This document shows, piece by piece, positions 7,959 through 16,622 of a stretch of 64,000 nt of DNA; within the stretch, counting starts at the first letter, position 1, and each line of letters opens with the position of its first letter. Below the pieces are notes generated by a model that had not been told where the DNA came from, made no database searches, and saw only the letters and a program-made list of their open reading frames with translations. This DNA is from Desulforamulus hydrothermalis Lam5 = DSM 18033 (GTDB taxonomy: Bacteria; Bacillota; Desulfotomaculia; Desulfotomaculales; Desulfotomaculaceae), in contig NZ_CAOS01000013.1 in NCBI RefSeq assembly GCF_000315365.1, positions 62,001 through 126,000 on the forward strand, in the 5' to 3' direction. A program made the translations under genes and the position numbers.

Positions 7959-9097
7959 ATAAGATTGCCTATCTGGGGCCCCGGGGCACCTTTTCCGAAC
8001 AGGCGGCGCAGGCTTATGCCGCCGCTCAGCCGGCGCAACCGGTTCCCTGTGCCACCTTGCAGGATGTTTGCCAGGGGGTGGCTGAGGGGCGCTATGCCCA
8101 GGGAGTGTTGCCCTTTGAAAACCTGCTGGAGGGCACGGTCAACCCGGTGCTGGATTTATTGTTGGAACTGCCCGGTTTGAAAATTCAGGCTGAGCTGCTG
8201 CTGCCGGTGGCCCATCATCTGCTGGTCAGGCCGGGCAGCAATTTTCGGGATATCCGGGCCGTGCTGTCCCATCCCCAGGCCCTGGCCCAGTGCCGTCGGT
8301 TTTTAGCCGATAACCTGCCGGCGGCCCAACTTATTCCGGTAGAAAGCACGGCCCGGGCGGCCGGCCAGGTGGCCGGCGGGGATAACACACTGGCGGCCGT
8401 TGCCACCGACGCCGCCGCCCAATATTACAACCTGACCGTCCTGGCCCCCAATATTCAAGACCGGTCTGATAACTGTACTCGTTTTGTGGTGGTGGGGCGG
8501 CAGGAGATACCCTGCCGGGGACCGTCCTGCAAGACCTCCCTGGCGGTATCCCTGCCTGACCGTCCCGGCTCCCTTTACAGTATTTTAAAAGAGTTTGCCT
8601 GGCGGGGTATTAACTTAACCCGCATTGAATCCCGCCCCGCCAGAACCAGCCTGGGTGAATATATCTTTTTAATAGAACTGGCAGGCCACCGGGCAGACCC
8701 GGACGTCAGCGAGGCCCTGGCCAATCTTGCTGACCAGGCCCGGCAAATCCGTTTGCTTGGCTGTTATCCGGCCTGCCGGCAGGAGCCCGGCGCGTCCCGG
8801 CAGCCGGCCGCAACCCTGGCAGAACTGCGGCAAGCCATTGATATTATTGACGGGCAGATTATTGCTTTACTGGGTCAAAGGGCCAGGCTGGTGACTGAGG
8901 TAGGCAAGCGAAAACCCGCCGGCGGGGCGGTGCGGGATCAGGCCAGAGAAGCCCAGGTACTGGCCCGGGTGCGCCGGTTGGCCCGGCACCATGGTTTTGC
9001 CGAACCCATGGCCGAAACCATTTACCGTACCCTGCTGGACCATTTTGTGGAATTGCAGACCGAACGGCAAACAGCCGGTTTGCCAAACCCCCATTAA
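7955..9097 (+). CDS. pheA: Prephenate dehydratase with C-terminal chorismate mutase
   Basis: This 380-residue fusion converts chorismate to prephenate and then to phenylpyruvate, the Phe branch. The prephenate dehydratase domain spans about 1-182, with the catalytic T-R-F at 175-177. An ACT domain (195-270) carries the Phe-binding E-S-R-P motif at 225-228. An AroQ-class chorismate mutase helix bundle follows at about 286-372 (L-R-x-x-I-D-x-I-D; Arg and Lys residues of the active site are present). In the well-known enterobacterial PheA the mutase is N-terminal, so the domain order is reversed here. ATG 7955 overlaps the aroF stop. The ACT domain predicts Phe feedback in addition to T-box control. 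Confidence 0.93.
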   Translation: MNKIAYLGPRGTFSEQAAQAYAAAQPAQPVPCATLQDVCQGVAEGRYAQGVLPFENLLEGTVNPVLDLLLELPGLKIQAELLLPVAHHLLVRPGSNFRDIRAVLSHPQALAQCRRFLADNLPAAQLIPVESTARAAGQVAGGDNTLAAVATDAAAQYYNLTVLAPNIQDRSDNCTRFVVVGRQEIPCRGPSCKTSLAVSLPDRPGSLYSILKEFAWRGINLTRIESRPARTSLGEYIFLIELAGHRADPDVSEALANLADQARQIRLLGCYPACRQEPGASRQPAATLAELRQAIDIIDGQIIALLGQRARLVTEVGKRKPAGGAVRDQAREAQVLARVRRLARHHGFAEPMAETIYRTLLDHFVELQTERQTAGLPNPH

Positions 9098-9153
9098 GGT
9101 TGCCAAAATGATCACCGGGTGGTTTGATGGTCCCCTGCGGGATCATTGACCAC

Positions 9154-9178
9154 CTAAAACCGGCAAGCCGGGTTTTAG
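9154..9178 (+). terminator. Possible terminator after pheA
   Basis: CTAAAACC and GGTTTTAG form an 8-bp stem with extra CGG/CCG pairing inside. The T-run is short (TTTT within the stem), so termination may be weak. Confidence 0.45.
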
Positions 9179-9219
9179 TTCCTATACTAATGATTTTTGG
9201 CAATACGATGGTATGGCTA

Positions 9220-9249
9220 TTGAATCTTTTCCAACGTTAGCGTTATAAT
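9220..9249 (+). promoter_or_regulatory. Sigma-A type promoter
   Basis: TTGAAT (9220-9225) and TATAAT (9244-9249) are separated by 18 bases. They lie about 38 bases upstream of the CoA-disulfide reductase gene. Confidence 0.6.
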
Positions 9250-9287
9250 GTTATTGTTGAAATTTTGCATAAACGGGGGTGGACTGT

Positions 9288-10982
9288 TTGTCCAACAAAA
9301 AAATTCTTATCATCGGCGGTGTGGCCGCAGGCCCCAAGACAGCAGCCAGGGCACGCCGCTTGGATCCGGAAGCGCAAATTACCATTCTGGAGAAAGGTAA
9401 ATACATATCTTATGCCGGTTGCGGCATGCCTTTCTATCTGGCCGGCAAGATTCACGATTTTGACCACCTTTACTCTACCTCCTACGGGGTGAAACGGGAT
9501 CCCGATTTCTTTAAATCGGAACGGGGTGTGGAAGTATTTACCGGTATGGAAGCCATTGCCATCGACAGGGACCGCAAGCAGGTCATTGCACGCCATGTTG
9601 ATACCGGCGAAGAAAAGGTTTTTGATTATGATAAACTGGTGCTGGGCACCGGGTCTTATCCCATCACGCCTCCCATTGAAAACCTGGATTTAAAAGGTGT
9701 TTACCGGTTAAACCACCTGGAAGACGCCCAGTTGATTAAACAGGCCCTGGACGCCGGGGAAGTTAATGATGTGGTGGTTATCGGTTCCGGCTTTATCGGC
9801 ATGGAGGCCGTTGATGCCATTTTCAGCCCGCGGCGCACCGTTACGGTGGTGGAATTTAAAGAAACCCTGCTGCCCGGCATTTTGGATCAGGATATGGGAA
9901 ACCTGCTTTACAAGAGCCTGTATGAGCAGGGTTTAGAAGGCCGTTTTGGTGAGAAAGTGCTTAAACTGGAAGGCGAAGACGGCAGGGTGGCCAGAGTGAT
10001 TACCGATAAGGGGGCCATTGATGCGGATGCCGTTATTTTAGCGGTGGGCGTGCGACCCAATGTGCAACTGGCTCAGGCCGCCGGGCTAACCATCGGAGAA
10101 ACCGGTGCCATTGTAGTCAATGAATACATGCAGACCAGTGACCCGGATATTTATGCCTTGGGTGACTGCGTTGAGAATACCCATCTGCTGACCGGCAAGA
10201 AAGTATTCGCTCCCATGGCTACCTATGCCAACCGCCAGGGCCGTGTAGTGGGGGATAACGTGACCGGCGGGCAATCAACCTTTAAAGGTGTATTGGGTAC
10301 CGGCGTACTGCATTGCCTGGGAATTAACGTGGCCCGCACCGGTTTGGGCGAAGCGCAAGCCCGTGCCCTGGGTTATGAGGTGGAAACAATTCGGGTGGCT
10401 ACCTTTGACATGACCCACTACCATCCCAACAGCAATAAAATTTTATTAAAAATGATTGCTGATAAAAAGACCCGCCGCTTGCTGGGAATCCAGGGAATTG
10501 GCAAAGGGGAAGTGGCCAAGCGCATCGATGTGGCTGCAACCATGATTTACTATGGCGGCACCCTGGACGATTTGCTGAACATCGACCTTGGTTACTCACC
10601 GCCGTATAATACCCCCATTGATCCCATGGTGCATACCGGTATGGCGCTCAAGAACAAGCTGGAAGGAGTTGCCGTTACCTATACGCCGGCCGAAGTTAAA
10701 GAAAAGTTGGACCGGGGCGATGATTTTATCCTGTTGGATGTACGGACGGCACCCCAGTTTAACATGCGCCATATTGAAGACCCGCGGATTCAGCAGTTGG
10801 CCCTGGGCGAACTGCGGCAAAAACTGGATCAGGTACCCCGCGATAAAGAAATCGTTACCGTTTGCGTCATGGGCTCCCGGGCCTATGAAGCCTCCCGCAT
10901 CCTGCAGGGTGCCGGATTTACCAATGTTAAGTTTATGGAAGCCGGCATGGAAGGCTGGCCCTACGATATGGATGAATTTTAA
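9288..10982 (+). CDS. CoA-disulfide/persulfide reductase with C-terminal rhodanese domain
   Basis: This 564-residue flavoprotein of the pyridine-nucleotide disulfide reductase superfamily has a rhodanese fused at its C-terminus. The FAD-binding start is I-I-G-G-V-A-A-G. The single active-site cysteine is Cys45 in Y-A-G-C-G-M-P, as in CoA-disulfide reductases. An NAD(P)H-binding site (V-V-I-G-S-G-F-I-G-M-E), a dimerisation domain, and a rhodanese (about 460-564) with Cys526 in C-V-M-G-S-R follow. Relatives reduce CoA disulfide, CoA persulfide or polysulfide with NAD(P)H, so a role in sulfur or redox metabolism is likely. TTG 9288 is chosen because GGGGGTGG lies 7 bases before it. The gene has its own promoter and terminator. 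Confidence 0.93.
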   Translation: MSNKKILIIGGVAAGPKTAARARRLDPEAQITILEKGKYISYAGCGMPFYLAGKIHDFDHLYSTSYGVKRDPDFFKSERGVEVFTGMEAIAIDRDRKQVIARHVDTGEEKVFDYDKLVLGTGSYPITPPIENLDLKGVYRLNHLEDAQLIKQALDAGEVNDVVVIGSGFIGMEAVDAIFSPRRTVTVVEFKETLLPGILDQDMGNLLYKSLYEQGLEGRFGEKVLKLEGEDGRVARVITDKGAIDADAVILAVGVRPNVQLAQAAGLTIGETGAIVVNEYMQTSDPDIYALGDCVENTHLLTGKKVFAPMATYANRQGRVVGDNVTGGQSTFKGVLGTGVLHCLGINVARTGLGEAQARALGYEVETIRVATFDMTHYHPNSNKILLKMIADKKTRRLLGIQGIGKGEVAKRIDVAATMIYYGGTLDDLLNIDLGYSPPYNTPIDPMVHTGMALKNKLEGVAVTYTPAEVKEKLDRGDDFILLDVRTAPQFNMRHIEDPRIQQLALGELRQKLDQVPRDKEIVTVCVMGSRAYEASRILQGAGFTNVKFMEAGMEGWPYDMDEF

Positions 10983-11003
10983 GTTAACCTGAGTTGCACC
11001 CTG

Positions 11004-11031
11004 ACCCGTACCAAGGCGTACGGGTTTTTTT
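11004..11031 (+). terminator. Rho-independent terminator
   Basis: The perfect stem ACCCGTAC/GTACGGGT with a CAAGGC loop is followed by seven T. It closes the reductase transcription unit. Confidence 0.85.
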
Positions 11032-11050
11032 ATTTGTCAACAAACTAATT

Positions 11051-11079
11051 GGTATAAATTGGCGGTGCAGTCATATGTA
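11051..11079 (+). promoter_or_regulatory. Possible sigma-E type promoter of the spoIIIA operon
   Basis: GGTATAA (11051-11057) and CATATGTA (11072-11079) are separated by 14 bases. They weakly resemble the mother-cell sigma-E pattern (ATA-type -35, CATA-type -10). spoIIIA is a sigma-E operon in Bacillus. The match is partial. Confidence 0.35.
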
Positions 11080-11101
11080 TAAAACAGGGAGGGGACAAAC
11101 T

Positions 11102-12115
11102 ATGTCTGTCTTGCGATCATTGCCAACCCCGCACGCCCCAAAACACACCGCCCTGGATGAAGTATTAAACTTGCTGCCGCCGAACTTGCGGCAAATGCTC
11201 AGTGCGCTGCCGCCGGCCGTCAAAGACAGCGTTGAGGAAATCCGGATCCGGCAGGAGCGGCCTCTGATGCTGGGGCTGGCCCAGGGGGATTGTTTTGTTA
11301 CCGATCAGGGGGTACCGGTTGCCGGAACGGCTGCTGCTTATACAGTAAGCGCCGCTGATGTAGCAAGAGTTACCCAACTGGTAAGCCGCAGTTCCCTGTA
11401 TGCCCTGGAAGAAGAACTGCGCCACGGCTTTATCACCCTGCCGGGCGGTCATCGGGTGGGCATCACCGGCAAGGTACTTACAGACCAGGGGGTGGTACGG
11501 CATATTAAATACATTTCCGGTTTTAACTTGCGCATTTCGCGGGCCATTAAGGGAGTGGCAGACAGGGTATTGCCGTACCTTATTTCGCCCACGGGAAAAT
11601 TTTATCACACGGTGCTGGTGTCGCCTCCCCGTTGCGGCAAAACCACCCTGTTAAGGGATCTGGTACGCCGGCTCAGTGAAGGAATACCGGAACTGGGTTG
11701 GCCGGGCAGCAACGTGGGGGTGGTGGACGAGCGCTCAGAAATTGCCGGCTGCTACCGGGGTATTCCCCAGCAGGATGTGGGGCCCCGTACAGATGTGCTG
11801 GACGCCTGTCCGAAAGCAGCGGGCATGATGATGCTGCTGAGGTCCATGGGACCGGCGGTAATTGCCACGGATGAAATCGGACGCCGGGAGGATGTGGCAG
11901 CCCTGGAAGAGGTTTTGCATGCCGGCGTCAAGGTTTTAACCACTGTGCACGGCGGTTCGCTGGCAGAACTGGCTGACCGCCCGGCCCTCCAATATTTATT
12001 TAAGATAAAAGCCATTGAACGTTTTGTCATCTTGGGACGCTCAAAGGGTGTGGGCACGGTGGAGGATATTATTGACGGCCGTACCATGAAGTCTCTGGGG
12101 GTGAAAGGATGTTGA
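11102..12115 (+). CDS. spoIIIAA: Stage III sporulation protein AA
   Basis: SpoIIIAA is the secretion-type ATPase of the SpoIIIA-SpoIIQ channel that links mother cell and forespore. The 337-residue protein shows Walker A (S-P-P-R-C-G-K-T-T, near 174-182), Walker B-like V-V-D-E-R-S-E-I, the conserved D-V-G-P-R-T-D-V, and A-T-D-E-I-G-R. ATG 11102 lies behind GGGAGGGG, so the longer in-frame extension is rejected. It is the first gene of a complete eight-gene operon and its stop overlaps spoIIIAB. Confidence 0.96.
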   Translation: MSVLRSLPTPHAPKHTALDEVLNLLPPNLRQMLSALPPAVKDSVEEIRIRQERPLMLGLAQGDCFVTDQGVPVAGTAAAYTVSAADVARVTQLVSRSSLYALEEELRHGFITLPGGHRVGITGKVLTDQGVVRHIKYISGFNLRISRAIKGVADRVLPYLISPTGKFYHTVLVSPPRCGKTTLLRDLVRRLSEGIPELGWPGSNVGVVDERSEIAGCYRGIPQQDVGPRTDVLDACPKAAGMMMLLRSMGPAVIATDEIGRREDVAALEEVLHAGVKVLTTVHGGSLAELADRPALQYLFKIKAIERFVILGRSKGVGTVEDIIDGRTMKSLGVKGC

Positions 12116-12627
12116 AATTTATCGGGGCAGCGGCAGTGCTGTTATCCTGCACCTTGATGGGTCTGCTGGTAGCGGGCAGCTACAGCAGGCGGCCGGTGGA
12201 AATCAGGTGCCTGCTTAACGCCCTGCAGATGTTGGAAACAGAGGTAACTTACGGGGCGACGCCCCTGCCGGAAGCCCTGGCGGCAGTGGCAGAACGGTGC
12301 GATCCCCGGGTAGCCTTGTTATTTAACCGTGCCGCTCAGGAATTGCTCACCATGCGAGGCCTTACTGCCCGGGAAGCCTGGGAAGCAGCTTTGCGTGAAT
12401 TTTATCCCGGATCAGCCCTCACCAACAGCGAGCGGGCGATCTTGCTGGAATTGGGGAACAGCCTGGGGATTTCCGACCGGTCAGACCAGGTCAAACACCT
12501 GGTGCTGGCTAAGGAACAACTAAAGCTGGAACAGGCTAAGGCGGAGGAAGCATCCCTGAAAAACAGCAAAGTATACAACTACCTGGGTTTTTTGGGAGGT
12601 TTAACCATCGTACTGATCCTGATATAG
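12109..12627 (+). CDS. spoIIIAB: Stage III sporulation protein AB
   Basis: This 172-residue protein is the GspF-like partner of the SpoIIIAA ATPase. It has an N-terminal hydrophobic helix, a helical cytoplasmic domain with L-x-x-L-E-T-E-x-x-Y-x-x-x-P-L, and a C-terminal membrane helix. Its ATG overlaps the spoIIIAA stop by 7 bases. Confidence 0.95.
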   Translation: MLKFIGAAAVLLSCTLMGLLVAGSYSRRPVEIRCLLNALQMLETEVTYGATPLPEALAAVAERCDPRVALLFNRAAQELLTMRGLTAREAWEAALREFYPGSALTNSERAILLELGNSLGISDRSDQVKHLVLAKEQLKLEQAKAEEASLKNSKVYNYLGFLGGLTIVLILI

Positions 12628-12643
12628 GAAAGGGGACAAAAGC

Positions 12644-12844
12644 ATGGGGAATATTGATTTAATCTTCAAAATTGCCGGGGTGGGGCTGCTAACTGCTGTG
12701 TTAAGCACGCTGCTGAAAGAATATAAAAAAGACGATTATGCTGTATTGGCCACCCTGGGCGGCCTGGCGGTGGTTTTATTCTGGGTGGTGCAGCTGCTGG
12801 GCAGCTTGTTTGACCAGGTAAAATCGGTGTTTAAACTTTTTTAA
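12644..12844 (+). CDS. spoIIIAC: Stage III sporulation protein AC
   Basis: This 66-residue protein with two membrane helices begins with the typical short stretch before I-F-K-I-A-G-V-G, followed by L-L-K-E-Y-K-K-D-D-Y-A. It is a small membrane component of the engulfment channel. An AGGAAAGGGG ribosome site precedes the ATG. Confidence 0.95.
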   Translation: MGNIDLIFKIAGVGLLTAVLSTLLKEYKKDDYAVLATLGGLAVVLFWVVQLLGSLFDQVKSVFKLF

Positions 12845-12936
12845 GCCAGACAAGCAACAGGAAATGCAGTCAGGTGTAACCGGGGGCTGCTCACCGTTCA
12901 GCTCATTGCTCAATCTCGCAAGCGAGGTGCCGGAAA

Positions 12937-13323
12937 ATGGATATCTTACAAATTGTCGGCCTTGGCCTGGTGGTTTGTGTCCTGGCTGTTATTTTACGCC
13001 AGCAAAAGCCGCCGATGGCCGCCTTGCTGACCATGACCGCCGGGGTCATCATTTTCTTGTTGATGATGCCCCAGATTGCCGGAGTATTCAACATTTTAAA
13101 GGACCTGGCCGCCCAGGCCAATATCAACATGGCTTATATGGGCACTATTTTAAAAATTGTCGGCATAGCTTACATTGCTGACTTCGGCTCGCAAATCTGC
13201 CGGGATGCCGGTGAGAGTGCCCTGGCCGCCAAGATAGAGTTTGCCGCTAAAATCATTGTACTGGTAATGGCGGTACCCATCATTGTTGCAGTATTACAGT
13301 CCCTGATCAAACTGGTACCTTAA
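12937..13323 (+). CDS. spoIIIAD: Stage III sporulation protein AD
   Basis: This 128-residue polytopic protein resembles SpoIIIAC (I-L-K-I-V-G-I-A-Y-I-A-D-F-G-S-Q-I-C-R-D-A-G is the family hallmark). It belongs to the membrane part of the SpoIIIA channel. The 92 bases between spoIIIAC and this gene hold no feature I can recognise. Confidence 0.95.
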   Translation: MDILQIVGLGLVVCVLAVILRQQKPPMAALLTMTAGVIIFLLMMPQIAGVFNILKDLAAQANINMAYMGTILKIVGIAYIADFGSQICRDAGESALAAKIEFAAKIIVLVMAVPIIVAVLQSLIKLVP

Positions 13324-13336
13324 GGTGGGGAGAAGG

Positions 13337-14506
13337 TTGCCCAAGATTATTTGTACCCTGTTGCTTTTATGTATGCTGCTGGCCCCGGGCCCGCTGCAGG
13401 CAGCCCCTGAACTGCCGGCCGTAAACCCGGCGGATCAACTGAATGAACTGGATACGGGCAAGCTGGAGGAATTTGTGCAGCATTTGAACACAGAAATTCA
13501 GGGAGCGGTACCGGAACTGAATTTTAAAGAACTGGTGGTTCAACTGCTGAAGGGAAATTTAAATTGGCAGGCTACAGATCTCCTGGCCGGCTTGTTTAAG
13601 TTGTTTTTTAAAGAAGTGGTTGCCAACGCCTCCCTGCTGGGGAAACTGGTGGTGCTGGCCGTGATCTGTGCGGTGCTGCAGAATTTAATGGCTTCCTTTG
13701 CCAAAGGCACCACCGGTCAATTAGCTTATGCGGTCAGTTATATGGCCTTGATCAGCCTGGCGGTGGGCAGTTTTGCCCTGGCGGTTAATACCGGCCGGGA
13801 AGCGGTAGATAATATGGTTCACTTTATGCAGGCCTTACTGCCTCTTTTGTTAACCCTGCTGGCAGCTATGGGCGGTATTGCCTCGACAGCCATTTTCCAT
13901 CCGGTAATTTTTGGTTCTATTACCGCTATCAGCACAATTATTAAAACAATAGTGTTTCCTTTAATCTTTTTTTCCGCTGTATTAACCATACTGAGCAATT
14001 TATCGGAAAAATTTCAGGTGTCCCGCCTGGCGGATTTAATGAAAACGCTGGCGCTGGGGGTGCTGGGTTTATGTTCTACGGTTTTCCTGGGTCTTCTGGC
14101 CATCAAGGGAGTAGCCGGCTCAGTCACCGACGGGGTGGCCATACGGACGGCCAAATTTGCCACCGATGCTTTTATCCCGGTGGTGGGAGGCATGTTTTCA
14201 GACGCCCTGGATGCGGTGGTAGGTTCTTCATTATTAATAAAAAACGCCCTGGGTATGGCCGGAGTCATTATCATCTTTTTCTTAACAGCTTTACCAATGC
14301 TGAAAATTTTTGCGGTAGCCTTTGTGTATAAACTGGCAGGTGCCCTAATCCAACCGGTGGGCGATCAACAAATGGCTGAGTGTCTTACGGCCCTGGGTAA
14401 AAGTTTAATAACTGTTTTTGCGGCTGTGGCCACGGTGGGATTGTTATTCTTCTTTGCCCTTGCCATTGTGGTGGGCATGGGCGATTTGATGACCATGCTG
14501 CGCTAA
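13337..14506 (+). CDS. spoIIIAE: Stage III sporulation protein AE
   Basis: This 389-residue multi-pass protein has a cleavable-looking signal peptide ending at Gln-Ala-Ala-Pro, a short extracytoplasmic region and about seven membrane helices. It is the largest membrane component of the SpoIIIA complex. TTG 13337 lies just after GGGGAGAAGG and is preferred. GTG 13325 would put the ribosome site inside the coding region. Confidence 0.94.
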   Translation: MPKIICTLLLLCMLLAPGPLQAAPELPAVNPADQLNELDTGKLEEFVQHLNTEIQGAVPELNFKELVVQLLKGNLNWQATDLLAGLFKLFFKEVVANASLLGKLVVLAVICAVLQNLMASFAKGTTGQLAYAVSYMALISLAVGSFALAVNTGREAVDNMVHFMQALLPLLLTLLAAMGGIASTAIFHPVIFGSITAISTIIKTIVFPLIFFSAVLTILSNLSEKFQVSRLADLMKTLALGVLGLCSTVFLGLLAIKGVAGSVTDGVAIRTAKFATDAFIPVVGGMFSDALDAVVGSSLLIKNALGMAGVIIIFFLTALPMLKIFAVAFVYKLAGALIQPVGDQQMAECLTALGKSLITVFAAVATVGLLFFFALAIVVGMGDLMTMLR

Positions 14507-14515
14507 GGAAGGGTG

Positions 14516-15160
14516 ATGATCGGTTTGGAAATAATAAAAATGCTGGTGCAATCTTTAGTCATCATCATCGTGCTGGCAGTGTTTTTAGAGATGCTGCTGC
14601 CCGGCAGCCAGATGCACGCTTATGTAAAAATGGTCATGGGATTGCTGGTAATTGTGCTGGTGCTGGAAGCCGGGGCCAAACTGGTCAGGCAGGATTTTCA
14701 GTTGGCCTTGCCGGCCATCAGTCAAAGAACGGCACTTCCCTCAGCGGCCGGGATCATGGCTGAAGGACAAAAGCTGCGGGAACAACAAAAACAACTGGCG
14801 GCGGCTGAGTACCGGCAGGGTCTGGAGAAACAAGTATTGGCTTTGGCCCGCCTGCAAAACCGGCTGCATGTTACCGGGGTACAAGTAAAGATAAATCAGC
14901 AGGCGGGCAACCAGGATTTCGGCCGGTTAACAGGCATTGTGCTGGAAATTGACCGGTCTGCTGCGGAGGGCAAGACCGGGATCGCCGACATTGAGCCGGT
15001 TAAGGTAACTTGGGAAGCCAACAGCCAACCGGAAACCGCCCCCGGGGACGGTCTGGCCGGCAGCGAACAGGCCCGCCGGCTGGCTCAAACAGTGGCCAAC
15101 TTTTACAATTTGCCGCTGGAGCAGGTACAGGTGGTAGAAAAAAGCCGGCAGGCTGACTGA
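14516..15160 (+). CDS. spoIIIAF: Stage III sporulation protein AF
   Basis: This 214-residue protein has two N-terminal membrane helices (about 5-25 and 35-55) and a soluble domain with a coiled-coil stretch. The soluble part is the ring-building-like domain of the family. ATG 14516 follows AAGGAAGGG; an in-frame GTG lies one codon upstream. Confidence 0.93.
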   Translation: MIGLEIIKMLVQSLVIIIVLAVFLEMLLPGSQMHAYVKMVMGLLVIVLVLEAGAKLVRQDFQLALPAISQRTALPSAAGIMAEGQKLREQQKQLAAAEYRQGLEKQVLALARLQNRLHVTGVQVKINQQAGNQDFGRLTGIVLEIDRSAAEGKTGIADIEPVKVTWEANSQPETAPGDGLAGSEQARRLAQTVANFYNLPLEQVQVVEKSRQAD

Positions 15161-15179
15161 TATGCAAAGGAGGTTATGT

Positions 15180-15803
15180 ATGAGCTGGTTTAAGAACCTG
15201 ATCAGAGACGGTGAAACGGGTGAGCCCAAAAAGGAACTAATAAGAAAATTAAAACTGCTGGCTGCCGCTGCTGCGCTGGGGGTGGCTCTAATTTTGCTGG
15301 GCGGCCTGGGTGGCAAGGCCGACCAAACTGTGCCGCCGGCAGCCCGGGAACAAACCGCCGAACGGGCCACCGACCCGGTTCCGGTAAAGACCGCCATGGC
15401 TTCCGAAGAAGAATACCTCTCCCAGCGTTTATGCCAGATGCTGGAACAGGTGGAGGGGGCCGGAAAAGTTAAGGTCACTGTCAGGCTGCAAAACTCCACC
15501 CGCACTGAATATGCCGTTAATACCTCCACCGGCAAAAAAACCACCCAGGAGAAAGACCAGTCCGGTGGCACCCGGGTGCTGACAGAAGACACTGATACCG
15601 GGCAGCTGGTATTGGTTACCCGCAACGGTGAACAAACCCCGGTGCTGAGCCGGGAGGTGGCTCCTGCTGTGGCAGGGGTGCTGGTGGTGGCAGACGGCGC
15701 CGGTGACCCGGCAGTAAAGGCCCGGCTGTTCAGGGCAACCCAGGTGGCGCTGGGGGTAGAACCCCAAAAGGTTGTCGTGATGGCCAGAAAGGCGGGTGAA
15801 TAA
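15180..15803 (+). CDS. spoIIIAG: Stage III sporulation protein AG
   Basis: This 207-residue protein has one N-terminal membrane helix (about 22-42) and a secretin-like ring-forming domain in the intermembrane space. The L-E-x-V-x-G-A-G-x-V-x-V motif and V-L-V-V-A-x-G-A-x-D are typical. ATG 15180 lies 6 bases after AAAGGAGG. Confidence 0.95.
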   Translation: MSWFKNLIRDGETGEPKKELIRKLKLLAAAAALGVALILLGGLGGKADQTVPPAAREQTAERATDPVPVKTAMASEEEYLSQRLCQMLEQVEGAGKVKVTVRLQNSTRTEYAVNTSTGKKTTQEKDQSGGTRVLTEDTDTGQLVLVTRNGEQTPVLSREVAPAVAGVLVVADGAGDPAVKARLFRATQVALGVEPQKVVVMARKAGE

Positions 15804-15804
15804 A

Positions 15805-16404
15805 ATGTTAAAACGCTTTTGGCTGCTGGGTTTGTTAACCGTCATGGGTGTCACCATGCTGCTGGCAGGTTACCGGGGGGGAGCCGGGGAAATTTTCCGG
15901 TCCCTTGACGGGGCAAGCAGGCAGCAGCCTGCCGCCCTTTCCCCTGACAAGCAAACGGCGGCATCGGATCATCCACAGCCGGCGGCCGGCAGCAGCGTTA
16001 AGCAAGACCGACCGCCTGCCGGCCAGGCCGTGCAGGTGGAGCGGCAGGAATCCGACAGCAGCTTTTTCGTGGAATACCGTTTAGAGAGGGAAAGAAACCG
16101 CGGGCAGCAAATAGAAATTGCCCGGGAGATCATTAACAATCAAAATGCCGACCCGGAAATTCGCAAAAAAGCCCAGGAACAGCTGTATAATATCAGTAAC
16201 CAACTGCAAAAGGAATTGGAAACAGAAAGCCTGATCCGGGCTAAAGGGTACCGGGATGCGGTGGTATTTCTTGAAGGAAAAACCGTGACGGTGGTTATTC
16301 AGGCTGACCGACTGAACCAGGAAGACGCTATAAAAATTACCGATCTGGTATCCCGCAGCACCCAGGTTAACCCACAAAACATTGTTATTATACCCAAGGC
16401 TTAG
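15805..16404 (+). CDS. spoIIIAH: Stage III sporulation protein AH
   Basis: This 199-residue protein is the mother-cell ring protein that pairs with SpoIIQ across the engulfing membranes. It has an N-terminal membrane helix (5-24), a charged low-complexity linker and a C-terminal domain with D-x-V-V-F-L-E-G-x-x-V-x-V and V-N-P-Q-N-I-V-I-I-P. ATG 15805 follows GGCGGGTG; the upstream GTG would overlap it. Confidence 0.94.
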   Translation: MLKRFWLLGLLTVMGVTMLLAGYRGGAGEIFRSLDGASRQQPAALSPDKQTAASDHPQPAAGSSVKQDRPPAGQAVQVERQESDSSFFVEYRLERERNRGQQIEIAREIINNQNADPEIRKKAQEQLYNISNQLQKELETESLIRAKGYRDAVVFLEGKTVTVVIQADRLNQEDAIKITDLVSRSTQVNPQNIVIIPKA

Positions 16405-16420
16405 CAGGCATTTGAAGAAT

Positions 16421-16429
16421 TTTGTCGAA
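16421..16429 (+). promoter_or_regulatory. Possible Spo0A box
   Basis: TTTGTCGAA matches the Spo0A target consensus TTTGTCRAA exactly. It lies 194 bases upstream of the carboxyltransferase gene and just after spoIIIAH. A nine-base match can arise by chance. Confidence 0.3.
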
Positions 16430-16622
16430 ATACTATTATTGCTTACAAAAGCTAGAAATATTGTATACTTGAACCCCTTTGCTAGCCAAACCTTCCCCCG
16501 TCTTATATAATTTATATTGTAATGAAATTCAAACATTTTATGGCAACTGACGGACCTGCTCAGGTTGTTAATTGTGCAATAACCTGAGTTTTCTGTTGTA
16601 TTTGTTGGGGGGAGGACTTGCA

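Noticed and set aside
12864-13181. A 105-codon frame overlapping spoIIIAD
   Set aside because: It is out of frame with spoIIIAD, which is unambiguous by family motifs, and has no ribosome site.
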